This document shows, in pieces, positions 1 through 10,886 of a DNA stretch of 64,000 nucleotides; the stretch's first letter is position 1, and every line of letters begins with the position of its first letter. The position numbers and the translations under genes are program-made. The stretch is taken from assembly GCA_946894095.1 (NCBI GenBank), contig OX335641.1, positions 948,501-1,012,500 on the forward strand. Direction: 5' to 3'. The DNA is from Incurvaria masculella. Lineage: Eukaryota; Arthropoda; Insecta; Lepidoptera; Incurvariidae. A model generated the notes under the pieces. The model was given only the letters and a program-made list of their open reading frames with translations. It was not told the origin of the DNA and searched no databases.

Positions 1-255
1 TTTTTCATTGCCGCTTCGACCATCTTTTCATCCAATGCGATGGTACCAACCCGGGCGGGCTTAAACCCTACCACCTAGTAGGGGAAGGGGACCTACAGTT
101 TTACATGGATTCCGAACCATGGAGCAGCTCGCATTCGTGACGAAAATGCACTTATCGAACTCTGAAAGAGAAAGACAGTGGTGCAAGTTGGTATTGAACC
201 CGGGCCTCTGGTACGCTAGGCCGGTCCCCGCGCCACTAGGCTACGAGCCGCTCGA
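1..255 (-). mobile_element. tRNA-headed SINE, window-edge partial copy
   Basis: Same family as the full copies at 8885-9292 and 32688-33095, read on the minus strand. The tRNA-like head lies at about 181-255 and contains the complement of an A box (TAGCCTAGTGG-like) and a B box (GGGTTCAATACC-like). The body runs to the window edge, so the A-rich tail is missing. The family is non-autonomous and would be moved by a LINE. Confidence 0.85.
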
Positions 256-914
256 AATAGAGCGTTATAGAGCAAGTTTTTTTTTTTATTTTAAATATAC
301 TCAATAATTTTAAGATTGGAGAGATTCAATAATAATATAACAGTTATACCTACCTATGTACATATTCAATGAGTGCCCGATATAATGGATTGATGACCTT
401 TTGAAAGCGTAATTTATTTTGTCACCCTCAAAATATTTTGACTAAAACACAAAATGTTTATCTATGAAGTCCCCTCCACCCCTAGAAAGTGTTCTTAAAT
501 CAGCGATGCTTCAAAAATATCAACTTTTTTAAAAAAATCACCTGGTCATAAGGTGTAAAGGTATGTATTAAAATAATTGTTTACATCACAGTAAAGGTTC
601 TCGTCATACGACGCATGAATAACACTAAGAACCCATTCATAATTATTATGGTACCTACATAAGTTGGACCTAAACACGGTGGTTCCCCGCCGAAAACCAC
701 AAGACAACGTATAATAGACAATAGGACCCATGTATAGATGTTGTAAGTCGCCCCATGAACGCGGTCGGTTTACCGCCGAAACCACAGGACAGGCGAAGTA
801 ACTACTTGACCATCAGTGACAAGTGTGATTGCTACCGTAAAACCCCGGGCAACTCTGAATAACCGAATGAGATTATCCGAACCTAGATCGGATTTGTTTA
901 GTGTTTAATTCTTT
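256..914. other. Unrecognised intergenic stretch
   Basis: AT-rich with no convincing gene. It contains two diverged direct copies of a segment reading CCGCCGAAAACCACAAGACA or similar, at about 678-711 and 764-795. Open frames here are short and look like chance. Confidence 0.4.
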
Positions 915-1082
915 GGCTGTGATAAATTGTCGTAACAGAAACTAAAACTAACGAAAAGTAGTACTTTGTGACGTCAATTTGCATTACTTTGAGATTTCGT
1001 CCATACAAAATGTGTCAAAGTGACGTCACAGAGTACTACTTTTCCTTAGTCTTAGTTTCTGATACGACTATTTATCTCAGCC
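915..1082. mobile_element. Near-palindromic MITE (GGCTGAGATAAATAG ends), copy 1
   Basis: This 168-bp element is almost a single inverted repeat. Its arms start GGCTGTGATAAAT and end ATTTATCTCAGCC, and each half contains a TGACGTCA-like motif and an AGTAGTACTTTG-like block. It is the same length as the copy at 3084-3251. The left terminus is mutated and no clear target duplication is visible. Confidence 0.85.
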
Positions 1083-1149
1083 TTATATTCTTAGGCCCGG
1101 TTGTAGGAAAATATGTCTAAATTTTCGTTAATATTTAAACATGTCACTT

Positions 1150-1235
1150 TTAGTGAACCCCATGGAGTTGACTCAGTTCCTTTCCACGATGTCCAATTAA
1201 AGTGACGTGATAAATCATTAATACTTTCACGTTAA
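1150..1235 (+). repeat. Dispersed repeat shared with 26410-26497
   Basis: The segment starting GTGAACCCCATGGAGTTGA reappears in reverse complement at 26410-26497, with scattered substitutions. Shared landmarks are CATGGAGTTGACTCAG and a downstream AGTGACGTG. Termini and class are unknown. Confidence 0.6.
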
Positions 1236-2006
1236 TTCTACGTCTATGTCCATTCGTGCACTCGGCCCTCAATGGTTCTTCTATTGGTTTATGTTTCACG
1301 AGACTAGTCAATGTTATAAATACTTTATACATTGTCTGATTTTTTTCCACTCTGTAAATTTCCTTACAATTTTGGTCCCTTCATATACTATCCTTGAATA
1401 TTTAAAGTTTCATATTGTCGCCTATTGATTGTGATAACGTACTCAACCTGTCTGCATACCATTGTAAATACATTTAAAAGAACCTATTATTTCATGTTTT
1501 GCTATGCTGTGCATATATAAACTCTCTTGTCTATATTTGTTTGACTTTACTAAAAAAGATGCTACAGAGGGAACATGTCTTTATTACACCTATATAAATA
1601 CACGGTTAAATATTGTAATATTCGCCTTCTTGTTTATTATCTGTGCAATATCTTGCTAGGGATGTACCTATTTAACTTAAGGTTCTTGATTTCTTGTTTG
1701 CTTGCATGCCTTTATGTCAAAACAATAACCGTCATAATTATTAATGTGACACGCCTACTTCGGATAATCGAGCCTGCCTACTAGCATAGCCGTCTATTTT
1801 ATTATGTACAGAGCGCCTCGGCAGTCACAATAAATTCCACTAGGCGACATTTTAGTAATTAGTAACGTATGTCACGTAGTGAGGCGTGCATGGACGGCCA
1901 GCCTTATCAGGATACCATCATCCTGAGCGCGGCAGGCGCGTCGCATATCCTGCGATCGGGCGCTAATAGAAAGCGCACACGCAGTTTCATTCCGTTACAA
2001 GCGAAC
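1236..2006. other. Unrecognised AT-rich stretch
   Basis: No gene, RNA or repeat recognised. The short open frames encode low-complexity hydrophobic peptides typical of AT-rich noncoding DNA. Confidence 0.4.
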
Positions 2007-2363
2007 CAGAGCCGGTAGTCTAAGTTGTCACCTAAATTGGCGTTACGGCAAACCGATCGACTGGCGTTTTCAAATGTATGGAGAAATTGAAGAGCGCGCG
2101 CAGCGGGCGTTAAGCGAACTAACATTTGCGAGTCCGAGCTTGATTTGACAGCTAACTCAACGTTGCCGTAAATACGTCGACGTTGCCGTTTACGTCCACT
2201 CCGCGTTTTCATACAAATCGGAAGTCCGCGTTTGACTTTGACAGCTTGAAGAAGTAAAACCACAGAATATCTAGTAAAAACTTGTATGGAGTTTGGAGAA
2301 AACGACAGTCGATCGGTTTGCCGTAAACGCCAATTTCGGTGAGAACTCAGACTGCCCACTCTG
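2007..2363. mobile_element. CAGAG-ended MITE (hAT-like termini), copy 1
   Basis: The element starts CAGAGCCGGTAGTC and ends in the complement of CAGAGTGGGCAGTC, with inverted inner blocks TCACCTAAATTGGCG. It contains a GCGCGCGCAGCGGGCG-like segment conserved in the other copies. A 162-codon minus-strand open frame (2395-1907) overlaps it and is explained by the repeat, not by a gene. CAG-type termini suggest the hAT superfamily, but no 8-bp target duplication is visible. Confidence 0.75.
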
Positions 2364-3021
2364 TATCGACGGTATACGAACAGCAACAGTGTCATCGGAT
2401 GCCAATTACTAACTTACTGCGTTTTATGTAACGTACCTATCCAACCTTGTACCACGGAAAGATAATACATTCTTGCACTGCACATGTCGGAAAGTTTTTT
2501 GTCAGTGTACGTTCATATTTTTGGCATAACTTAAGGTCTTTTCAATTGTATAACTGGATATAATCTGTAATGTCGCCCGAAACATCTGATGTGAATTAAA
2601 ACTGCAATGCCAGGAACTTTCTCAAAGGTATTTTAAAGGCTGGTATAGGTATATTCATTTATTTTACAATTCAATCGAATCCTTCATTAAAAAAACATGA
2701 GCATCTAAGCAAAGTAAAAATAACTCCTCTGGTTCCGTGCAAAGTGCAGTGCAGTTGCATTGATTCACAAAACGATACCACCATTATTTAATTTAAATAG
2801 ACACGTTCGCAAATGAAAGTAAATGCAATTAAAAGCGAAGGTATCTATGTCGAGGTAATTAAGAACAGCTCCAGATGTCAGTCAGCTGCCAGATCCTTAC
2901 GAATCTACTTAGCATTTTAAATGAATAAAATAGGGATATATTTAGATTACTTCGAGATCGCAGATGCAATAGGGTAACCATTCCAAGCGTTTCTGTGATA
3001 AATATACACAGCTTTCGGTAT
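2364..3021. other. Unrecognised AT-rich stretch
   Basis: No recognisable coding or repeat signal, apart from the SINE tail that begins just downstream. Confidence 0.4.
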
Positions 3022-3083
3022 TCTTTTATGGAACCTGACATGGATGGTTAATACCACACAACTAGCGTTATGGATGATACTAG
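3022..3083 (-). mobile_element. SINE 3' tail fragment interrupted by MITE
   Basis: Matches the 3' end of the SINE family on the minus strand (complement of GGACATGGATGGCTAATACC followed by an A-rich end). The 168-bp MITE at 3084 is inserted directly after it. Confidence 0.65.
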
Positions 3084-3251
3084 GGCTGAGATAAATAGTC
3101 GTAACAGAAACTAAGACTAACCAAAAGTAGTACTTTGTGACGTCACTTTGCATTACTTTGAGATTTCGTCCATAGAAAATGTGTCAAAGTGACGTCACAA
3201 AGTACTACTTTTCGTTAGTCATAGTTTCTGTTACGACTATTTATCTCAGCC
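3084..3251. mobile_element. Near-palindromic MITE (GGCTGAGATAAATAG ends), copy 2
   Basis: Best-preserved copy in the window at 168 bp. The arms GGCTGAGATAAATAGTCG and their complement are essentially perfect, and both halves carry TGACGTCA. It is flanked by TAG on both sides (3081-3083, 3252-3254), a 3-bp duplication. The TAA and TTA flanks of other copies suggest a PIF/Harbinger-type mobiliser. Confidence 0.9.
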
Positions 3252-3429
3252 TAGGTAGCCCATAAACACAATCGGATTGAGTTTAATCTCCAGTAAGAGT
3301 GATTTCGAGTTCGGGAGTGAGTTAACCTAAAAATAGCTGGGTAATATATTATTATTAAAATAACGGAACCGTTATTTATACTTCCAACGTATTTACGGGA
3401 CAGACTAGATTTTTACCCAACTGTAATGA

Positions 3430-3430
3430 T

Positions 3431-3461
<31 letters not shown>

Positions 3462-3462
3462 T
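3430..3462. repeat. (TTTA)n microsatellite
   Basis: About eight TTTA units. It may be the tail of a decayed minus-strand LINE, since such tails recur at 7500 and 30834. Confidence 0.8.
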
Positions 3463-3745
3463 GGAGAAAAAACAGAAATAGACCAAATGACAGTAAAAAA
3501 GAAATGTTACAAATTTAACAATAGCCTATATCCTAAATATTTCTCACTAAAACACAGGTAGCAGATTATAAATGATGTTCAAGAAGTGTGGAAACATTGA
3601 TTATTTAAAAAAGTGAGTTGATATTTAGTGACGAATTCGAACTCACTCTTGCCCTAAATGGACCCCCTGGCCACTCGTTGACCAGTTGTCGCTGACAAGT
3701 TTTGAGAGTTGTCTAATTAGAATAGGGATCAAATCTGACGAATAG

Positions 3746-3853
3746 TTGCATTTCGTATCATGAGAACTGTCAAAAGACAATTCGGCCAAGTGAACTGAAT
3801 TGCATTTCGTATTATGAGAACTGTCAAAAGACAATTCGGCCAAGTGAACTGAA
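3746..3853. repeat. Two-unit tandem duplication, 54-bp period
   Basis: Two adjacent 54-bp units each start TTGCATTTCGTAT and end AAGTGAACTGA, with one obvious substitution (ATCATG versus ATTATG). A minus-strand open frame across them therefore encodes a repeated LAELSFDSSH peptide. I see no sign that it is a gene. Confidence 0.85.
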
Positions 3854-4747
3854 ATTTACACGTTGGCGTGGCTTTTTTGCCTGTTCACCTATTGTTCACT
3901 AGGCGATTTAATTACTATTGTAACCCGCAGATCTCAGATAGATCTGATTGACCTTGACTGTGGAAATAGATCAGTTTTCCCGAAGAATGCAATATAATCT
4001 GTTCTTATACATAAATGTATATCAATATATCATCGATATTTAGACTTGGATTTTACTACTTAGATTTAGATTTAACTGTATATCTATAAAATAAAATAAA
4101 ATATTTTGATTTTTAATATTCATGGGTTATCAGATAGATATATATCAAGATTTTTTTTTATTATATAAACTTAAATCTATTTCAAATGGGCTGTTGCTAC
4201 AATGCTACTGCTTGTTACCAGGGTTTTTTTATATTTTATATTTTTTTATCATTCATATAAAAAATGAGAAACAATACCTAAAGGTATAAAATCTGGTTTA
4301 ATATTTTTAGGTAAACTGTGAACAATATTTTTACAGAAGAATAATGTATGGATTATTCGAAATGAACATCTGCTTAATTAAAACGACCAAATTCTCCCGT
4401 AGTAAATTATTATACTTTATAGTTGAATTTGTTTTATATATTTAAATATCGCTAGTCGAACTACACTAATAAGTTACCATTGATTTGATTGTTCGTCTAC
4501 ATTCATGTTATAGTTAAGGAACTAAATGGAAAGGAACTCAAAAAAAGGTATATTTATAGTTAATCACGTGATGTAAAATGTTTTTTGTAAAACAATATTT
4601 GTATGACGCATCCCTTGGTTGTTCATTTGACCGGTTCATTCGTAATCTAGTTCACGCGCGAGTGACCACTAGTGAAAGTGCTCCGGTTCGGCCCCACGGC
4701 ACTGCATTTGGTCACCGTTTTCGGCTTCTCTTGCACCAGCTCCGGTA
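3854..4747. other. AT-rich flank upstream of tRNA-His
   Basis: No repeat family recognised. The last ~120 bp before the tRNA is noticeably more GC-rich (from about 4640). Confidence 0.4.
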
Positions 4748-4819
4748 GCCGTGATCGTCTAGTGGTTAGGACCCTACGTTGTGGCCGTAGTAACCCAGGT
4801 TCGAATCCTGGTCACGGCA
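4748..4819 (+). tRNA. tRNA-His-GTG: tRNA-His (GTG anticodon)
   Basis: Intact 72-nt tRNA gene. The acceptor stem GCCGTGA (4748-4754) pairs with TCACGGC (4812-4818), followed by discriminator A. The anticodon arm is CTACG-TTGTGGC-CGTAG with a central GTG, which reads histidine codons. The T arm CCAGG-TTCGAAT-CCTGG is perfectly paired and the D arm is regular. The A box (ATCGTCTAGTGG) and B box (GGTTCGAATCC) are the internal pol III promoter. There is no intron. The 3' CCA is not encoded, as expected in eukaryotes. In eukaryotes a G at position -1 is added enzymatically. Unlike the SINE heads in this window, every stem pairs perfectly and no SINE body follows, so this is read as a functional gene. 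Confidence 0.96.
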
Positions 4820-4847
4820 GTGCTCGCACTGTCGCGGCGGGGCGTAC

Positions 4848-4853
4848 TTTTTT
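4848..4853 (+). terminator. RNA polymerase III terminator of tRNA-His
   Basis: A run of six T on the coding strand, 28 bp past the tRNA 3' end and the first T run of four or more after the gene. The 3' trailer would be about 28-30 nt. Confidence 0.8.
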
Positions 4854-5972
4854 CTTATTTTAAGTTTAAATGTACCCATCATTCTGGTTCAGTCGTTCGG
4901 ACAAAAAAGAGAAGTCAGGAGATGTCTTTTTTATATCTCTATTATATGTTGAAATTTAAAATGTATTTGTCGCACGACTACATATGCATATGGTCTTTCA
5001 ATTCCAGCAAGAAACTTTTGCCTGTTATGTATTTTCATTAAAGACTAATCATTTTCCAAAAAAAAATACCATTGAGGACTATGTAGTTTTCAGTCAGTAA
5101 GTTGATATCCAGTTTTTAATATAAAAAAAACCTTAAAGTAGTATTAAAACATGTATGTATGTAGGGGAAATGAAAGAAATATCCTGTGTTCCTATCGAAT
5201 GACGCTCTAACATCTCTGCCTACCCTCTGGGGAAGCGTCGTGATTGTATGTATGTGGCTATGGTTGTTGGTAGTATAATACCTATTTACATCCTGCGGTT
5301 GCCATTGTTTTAGCTTTGTTTGTGTCTTGTGTACCAATATTTTAATTCGTTTCGTTCGCTGCAAGCCACCACTATGCCCTTATATCTAATGGGTAAGGTG
5401 GAAGAGATTGCCATAAGGCAATAACATCACCCGTTGGATGAAGGAAAGTATGCAGCAGGTAGCTAACATTTATAATATGTTTTTATTGTATTGCTTAAGT
5501 AGATATATATTTTTTCTCCTTTTTTCTCTTGACTCTGGATTGTATGTTTTACTGTTCGTTTGTTTTTCTGTATACTCCTCATGTCTTCTTCATCCAATAA
5601 GTGGTTATTATTATTATTACATCTACGAATACGGGTGCTACGGACCTGACCTTCAAGAAGCACTTCATAACCCTAGGCCTCAATGACATATGTTATGTAT
5701 AAAATAAAATAAATCCGGAGCGAAAGTGTGACCCGCACAGGCGTGGGCGAATCTTTGGATCGTGCGTTCCGATAGCAACTGCCCCGGTATCATGCAAATA
5801 GAATAGTCCTGGACGGCTATGGGTTCGTCGACGATTTATAGGCAGAAGACTCGCAAGTTCGATTTTGTAGCGTGCGCCATTTATCACTCGTTCGCTCTTG
5901 GAACGAACACTGACACGCCACTTGAAATATTTTACTGACTGGTATTTTATAAAGATCTCATGACCCTCCATT
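4854..5972. other. Unrecognised stretch with weak LINE 3' signals
   Basis: At about 5195-5260 a segment reads CTGCCTACCCTCTGGGGAAG and then GTATGTATGTGG, resembling the 3' end of lepidopteran RTE-type LINEs. At about 5395-5440, GAGATTGCCATAAGGCAATA resembles another LINE 3' UTR. About 5713-5930 is less AT-rich but matches nothing I know; its 92-codon minus-strand frame is unrecognised. Confidence 0.3.
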
Positions 5973-6000
5973 TATAAAGCACGGCTATATTGAACTGGAT
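5973..6000 (-). mobile_element. Short SINE body fragment
   Basis: Reads ATAAAGCACGGCTATATTGA, matching the SINE body near its lower third on the minus strand. Only 28 bp, so it could also be a coincidental remnant. Confidence 0.45.
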
Positions 6001-6587
6001 TTTATTTTTATTTAATTTATTTGTTATGCCAACAACATTATACACAGAACAGTTTCATAGTTTCAATACTAAAAATAACAACCTAGTGTGTACATGTTAA
6101 TTATAGGCCTACACAGCCTACTTACAAGTAAATATAACCAATCAATTTAATTTAATTTGCTTGAAGAAGAACTATAAAACGTGCAAAACAATTAACAATA
6201 ATAAAAGAGAAAACAATAACCAATAACCAAAATAATAAGATTTCCAAAAAGTGAAACAGGTACTACTGTTCCTTGATTTTTGTATTTACTGTAACTGTAT
6301 TTATGGTTTAAAAAGAGGAAAAATAACAGAGATAATAAAAAATATATATCCACTTATGCTTGAATACAGATCTTTTTAATATCTTGAATGGAACAATAAA
6401 AAAAGTCGATGGAGTTCCTATGCATGTTTGATAGTTGGGAAAGCCTGACAGAAGGTGAGTGTGATCCAATGTTTGTTCGACATCTTCTCACCGAGAGGAA
6501 CTTGTAGTTTCGAGGAACTTGGATGGAAAACACGAACAATTTTGCATTAAACAACATGGTAGGTTAGGTTAGGTTGGGCCCGCCAAT
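6001..6587. other. AT-rich stretch
   Basis: Nothing recognised except a short (AGGTT)n-like run at about 6560-6575, a small interstitial copy of the insect telomere motif. Confidence 0.4.
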
Positions 6588-6715
6588 TCAACCATGGAAC
6601 AGTTCGCATTCATGACGAAATGCACTTATCCAACTCGGAAAGAGAAAGAAAGTGGTGCATGGACGGGACGGCGATCGAATCGATAACCTCTAGCATGGAA
6701 GGCAAGTATGCGCAC
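6588..6715 (-). mobile_element. SINE head fragment
   Basis: Complement of the SINE from its head through ATGGAGCAGCTCGCATT-like sequence. The head is diverged from the main subfamily around 6660-6715. Confidence 0.6.
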
Positions 6716-6739
6716 CTCTGGGCAACGTGTGTTTCATCT

Positions 6740-6864
6740 AGGTCAATGTAACCCTGCTCCTGGTGTTCTATCAGGAATCCCTCCGGGAATGCGGTTTATT
6801 GGGTTATATTATGACAGAGGTTGTGGTTTTAGCCACATCCACTTTTTCAGTCACATAAAAAAAA
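6740..6864 (+). mobile_element. SINE 3' fragment with A tail
   Basis: A plus-strand SINE 3' portion ending CAGTCACATAAAAAAAA. It lies just after an oppositely oriented head fragment (6588-6715), so two decayed insertions meet here. Confidence 0.7.
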
Positions 6865-7499
6865 CCAGGCCGGCGGCAGTCCCTTGAAAAAAAAATACTT
6901 AGTCCACGGGTCATCGGACTTTAAATCTAGCGTACGCCTTATGTCTGTAGAGGTGAGGAAATTACTTTCGTCACCGCCATGCCTATGTCAAGCTGTAAAA
7001 AGTATGCGTCAAATCAGATTCGTTGCTCATGCGGGCTCATGTATTATATGCTGTAACACCGAAGATAGACGTTCTGCGATAATTTGTACCTAATTTGCAG
7101 TTTTATTTCCTTATATTAATGTCTAGTTAAATTACGTAAACCTACGTAAGTTAAAATCATTAAAATGAGTTTTCTTGAATACTTTTATTTTGCCTATTTT
7201 ATTATTTCAACTATACCTACTCACAGTGATTTTATTCAAAATTTTGAAATTGTTCCCAATTAGAGTTGAAACGGAAATGTTAATAATTTTATGTTTTTTT
7301 TTTCTTAATTACAAATTTTTTTTTTATTTGTTATATTTGAGCTGCACTTATGATGATTTTAACTTCCCTATACTTTTTAAGAAATGTTGAATTGTATTTA
7401 TGATTAATGTGTGGTGTTGAATTATTTGATTGTTTAATGTATTGTTTGAAATTTAATTGTGATTGAAATGTTCTCATACTAAACGGTGTTAACGAACTA
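6865..7499. other. Unrecognised AT-rich stretch
   Basis: No coding signal recognised. Its last part runs into an A-rich microsatellite and may be a LINE 3' UTR. Confidence 0.35.
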
Positions 7500-7521
7500 T
7501 TAAATAAATAAATAAATAAAT
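7500..7521. repeat. (TAAA)n microsatellite, possible LINE tail
   Basis: About five TAAA/AAAT units at the end of a T-rich, UTR-like stretch. The arrangement is typical of a plus-strand LINE 3' end. Confidence 0.6.
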
Positions 7522-8304
7522 CCTTCAATTCGAGCCTGGTTTCGCATGGTGTATTTGGCTCTTTTCAGCACTTTTGACCCTCAGCGCAGCCACCCATACC
7601 GGTTTTCCATAAAAACAAGTAGGTACTTTGCTCTGCACAATAATGTTTTCCAGTCCGTACAATTGAAAATATATCCAAACAATTTCCACGTTGGCCTCGA
7701 AAAAGGTTGTCATAAGAAACACCGCTTAAAGGAAATGACGTGTCAATATTATTCCACAAACATTCAAACACACGTTCTGCATTGGTATAGTTGTTTAGTG
7801 ATTGTCAAGTGCGAAGGGCTTGTACGCAAACAGTGTAAAGCGTGTCGGAGGATACCATCACGGTCGCGACGCGGAGAGCCCAGGCAGATGGATCGATGTT
7901 TTGACGTGGGCTCATTAGGGACGGAGGGCATCGAGCCAATAACACACATTTACGTGAGATTTAAAACTGTATTCGAGAAATAGGTGCGGTTGGAAAGGAA
8001 CTCGAATGCCACTGCTGACTTACTGCCTTAATGCGGTTTACACCTGTGGCGACTTCTTCGAATCACGTTTTTTGTACATACAGAATGTTTAATATCTTTG
8101 TAAACGAAGTATTAGATTTTTTTATTGAAATAAGGGCTAATTGTTCAATAGTCAGATAAACAGCCAGATAACTATTCGACGGATTTATTTACGCTTGCGT
8201 TTATCCATCCGATATAGTAAGTTCATATGTTTATAAGTAAAATTATAGTCAGATAATTGTGATAGAAAACATAATTCTCCGGCAACAACTATTCGTCTTT
8301 TGAC
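7522..8304. other. Unrecognised stretch
   Basis: Contains a 145-codon plus-strand open frame (7546-7983) without a recognisable domain or splice context. I do not call it a gene. Confidence 0.35.
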
Positions 8305-8497
8305 CGGGTCGCCTTCATAAAGTCCAAAAAGCATAAGGTCCAAAACCCAGAACATCCAAAAGTATGTACTTTTGCATATATTTATAAATGCAAATATTTT
8401 AATCTAACCTAACCTAACGAAAACGATCCGTATTCATTAGTGTTTTGGACGGTATGGGTTTTGGACTTTGTGCTTTTTGGACTTTATGATGCGTCCC
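8305..8497. mobile_element. MITE with CATAAAGTCCAAAAAGCA inverted ends
   Basis: The left arm CATAAAGTCCAAAAAGCA then AGGTCCAAAACCCA (8315-8349) is mirrored by TGGGTTTTGGACTTTG then TGCTTTTTGGACTTTATG at 8455-8490. Weaker inverted similarity continues outward. The middle holds a short (TAACC)3 run at about 8402-8418. No clear target duplication. Confidence 0.75.
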
Positions 8498-8884
8498 CTT
8501 TTGACCAACATGAATTTGTACTATCAGTCCGATAAGTACTACCTGAGGATTGAAAAATCGGCCCTAAGCCGGATAAAATAACGTCCTTATAATAAATCCT
8601 TGCGATGTCACAAGGATTTGTTAGTAAGGGTGTCATACAGATTTCTTTAAAGATAAACTAGTATGGGTGGCTGTGCCAAGGGACTAAAGATGCTCGGAAC
8701 GAGCGGAACAGTCAAATAAACTTAACCTCGCAAAAGCACGCTCAGTGAAGTATCATCATACCAGCCGATTTGCGAACTGTTGCAGAGTTACAAAGTTGGA
8801 AGTATGAGGAAACGCACAAGCTGGTAGAAAGTCCCATACCCTGGCGGTGCGGCAGAGAAACGGTTGGCTCTCAAAAGCCGAATT

Positions 8885-9292
8885 GAGCGGCTCGTATAGC
8901 CTAGTGGCGCGGGGACTGGCCTAGCGTACCAGAGACCTGGGTTCAATACCGACATGCACCACTGTCTTTCTCTTTCCGAGTTCGATAAGTGCATTTTCAT
9001 CACGAATGCGAGCTGCTCCATGGTTCGGAATTCATGTAAAACTGTAGGTCCCTTCCCCTACTAGGTGGTAGGGTTTAAGCCCGCCCGGGTTGGTACCATC
9101 GCATTGGATGAAAAGATGGTCGAAGCGGCAATAAAAAATTGTCCGTGTTTTCCATCCAGTTCAATGTAGCCGCGCTCATAAAGGGAAGGTCCTGGCATGG
9201 CACCAAATTCCTTCGGGAATGTGGTGTATTCGGCTAATATCATAACGGTAGTTGTGTGGTATTAGCCATCCATGTCGGGTCGCATAAAAAAA
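8885..9292 (+). mobile_element. tRNA-headed SINE, full-length copy
   Basis: A 408-bp copy. The head (8885-8960) starts GAGCGGCTCGTA, with an A box at TAGCCTAGTGG and a B box at GGGTTCAATACC. The body has the family landmarks GGTAGGGTTTAAGCCC, GATGGTCGAAGCGGC and GGTCCTGGCATGGCACC. The 3' end reads CATGTCGGGTCGCAT followed by an A tract. No matching target duplication was found. Confidence 0.92.
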
Positions 9293-9435
9293 TGGTCTGA
9301 TTATTTGCAGCGAGTGCGAGCGAGAGGTGGGATGGGGTAGGATTGATAATGTAAAATCCACAGTGCAGCGCCCAAGGAGGTAGAACAGCCTAGGTTACCC
9401 TACAAACAAATTGTGGCAAAGTTTAGTTACATAGT

Positions 9436-9782
9436 CTGAGCCGGTAGTCCGAGTTGTCACCTGAATTGGCGTTTACGCCAAATCGATCGACTGGCGTTTT
9501 CAAATGTATGGAGAAATTGAGGAGCGCGCGCAGTGGGCGTCAAGCGAACTAACATTTGCGAGTCCGAGTTTGATTTGACAGCTTACTCACCGTCTGCGTA
9601 GATACGTCGACGTTGCCGTTTACGCCGACTTCGCGTTTTCCTACAAATCGGAAGTGCGAGTTTGACTTTGACAGCTTGTAGAAGTAGTAATTAGTAAACA
9701 TTTGTACGGGGTTTGAGGCTTTTACGTAACTTCGAAGTTCCGTAAACGCCAATTTAGGTGAGAACTCAGACTGACCACTCTG
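9436..9782. mobile_element. CAGAG-ended MITE, copy 2
   Basis: A 347-bp copy colinear with 2007-2363. The left end is CTGAGCCGGTAGTC and the right end is the complement of CAGAGTGGTCAGTCTGAG. An internal near-palindrome, AACTTCGAAGTTCC, is present near the right end. Confidence 0.8.
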
Positions 9783-10669
9783 GTGATACCGAATCATGGA
9801 CGTCTCTACGCGCTGTGCATTAGACTGGCAGGCATCTTCTCGTTCATTTATTTCCATTTCATTGTCATTGGCCCGCTCTATTTCGGTAGCTCGCGCCGAG
9901 ATTGCTGTCTATAAACAAACGTCAGCCGTCCGTGTGCCTGTATGTTTGTGCGTTGCGTGTGCCGTTAATGGATTTCATGGGCTATTGGGGAAAATATTTG
10001 TACGTGATGTTTAGATGAGGTGCAAAAAATATGAAATTCCTTAATTCAAAGGATATGTCACAGGCCGTAGTCTACTGAAAGAAATGGAAGTAAATGTAAA
10101 AGGGTATGTTGTGAGCGAACGAGTAACGACAGAATGACCAAGCGTGACAACTCGTGGTTCAAGTGTGGCGTATTGAATCTACCACCAAGCTCGCAAAGTC
10201 GCTATAGGAGATATATCACCGAAATGAAACATCACATCACATCACATTTCAGCATAAACAACAAAATTAAATTATAAATTAGGTGTAAATAGATCAGAAC
10301 TGAAATATTTGTACCAATTTGTATTGGAGACAAACGTGATATAACTACCTATATTTAATAAAATTATTTCAATATTCTCGATTATTTATATACTCCGATC
10401 ATACTTTAATTAAATTTCAACGTAAACCTAATAAAACATTATATAAAATAACTCATAATGAAACCCTGCAAAATCGATAAAACAATTATATGGATTACCT
10501 ACCGTCCACACACAATTTTGGCACAAGATTTTGAGAACTACACTTTTCCATTGAATAAACTACAATACTTAAGTTACGTAACAAACTGATTGATACACGA
10601 ATTCGATAAACTAAGTATGCGTCGGTTAACATTAACATTTCGTGTTGGTTCATTGTGTGACCTTTTTTT
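9783..10669. other. Unrecognised stretch with (ACATC)n
   Basis: About 9796-10010 is less AT-rich and open in one frame, but it has no recognisable domain. About 10226-10245 is a short ACATC microsatellite of four units. The rest is AT-rich. Confidence 0.35.
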
Positions 10670-10886
10670 AGGGTTCCGTATCCAAAGGGTGAACACGGAA
10701 CCCTATTACTAAGCATCCGCTGTCCGTCCGTCCGTCCGTCCGTCTGTCCGTATGTCAAACAAATAGGTAAGATTAAAAAAATATTAAAATTAAAGGGGGC
10801 TCCCATACAAAAAACGTTTTTGTGATGTTTTTTTTCTACGATGGTACGGAACCCTTCGTGTGCGAGTCCGACTCGCACTTGGCCGG
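10670..10886 (+). mobile_element. MINE-2-like element, copy 1 (internally deleted)
   Basis: Starts AGGGTTCCGTA, has the (GTCC)n tract, and ends with the near-perfect hairpin GTGCGAGTCCGACTCGCAC and TTGGCCGG, between T runs. It lacks the central block (ACAGGGCTGTATCTCATGAA to the GCCGCTATAAC motif) present in longer copies. Confidence 0.88.

Noticed and set aside
1907..2395. 162-codon minus-strand open frame, the longest in the window
   Set aside because: It overlaps the CAGAG-ended MITE. The colinear copies at 9436, 33222 and 45594 do not keep the frame, and no domain is visible.
7546..7983. 145-codon plus-strand open frame
   Set aside because: No recognisable domain, no convincing splice sites, and overlapping open frames on the other strand; consistent with chance in a GC-balanced patch.
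9796..10014. 72-codon plus-strand frame starting next to the MITE end
   Set aside because: It begins in the edge of the repeat and has no domain; probably chance.
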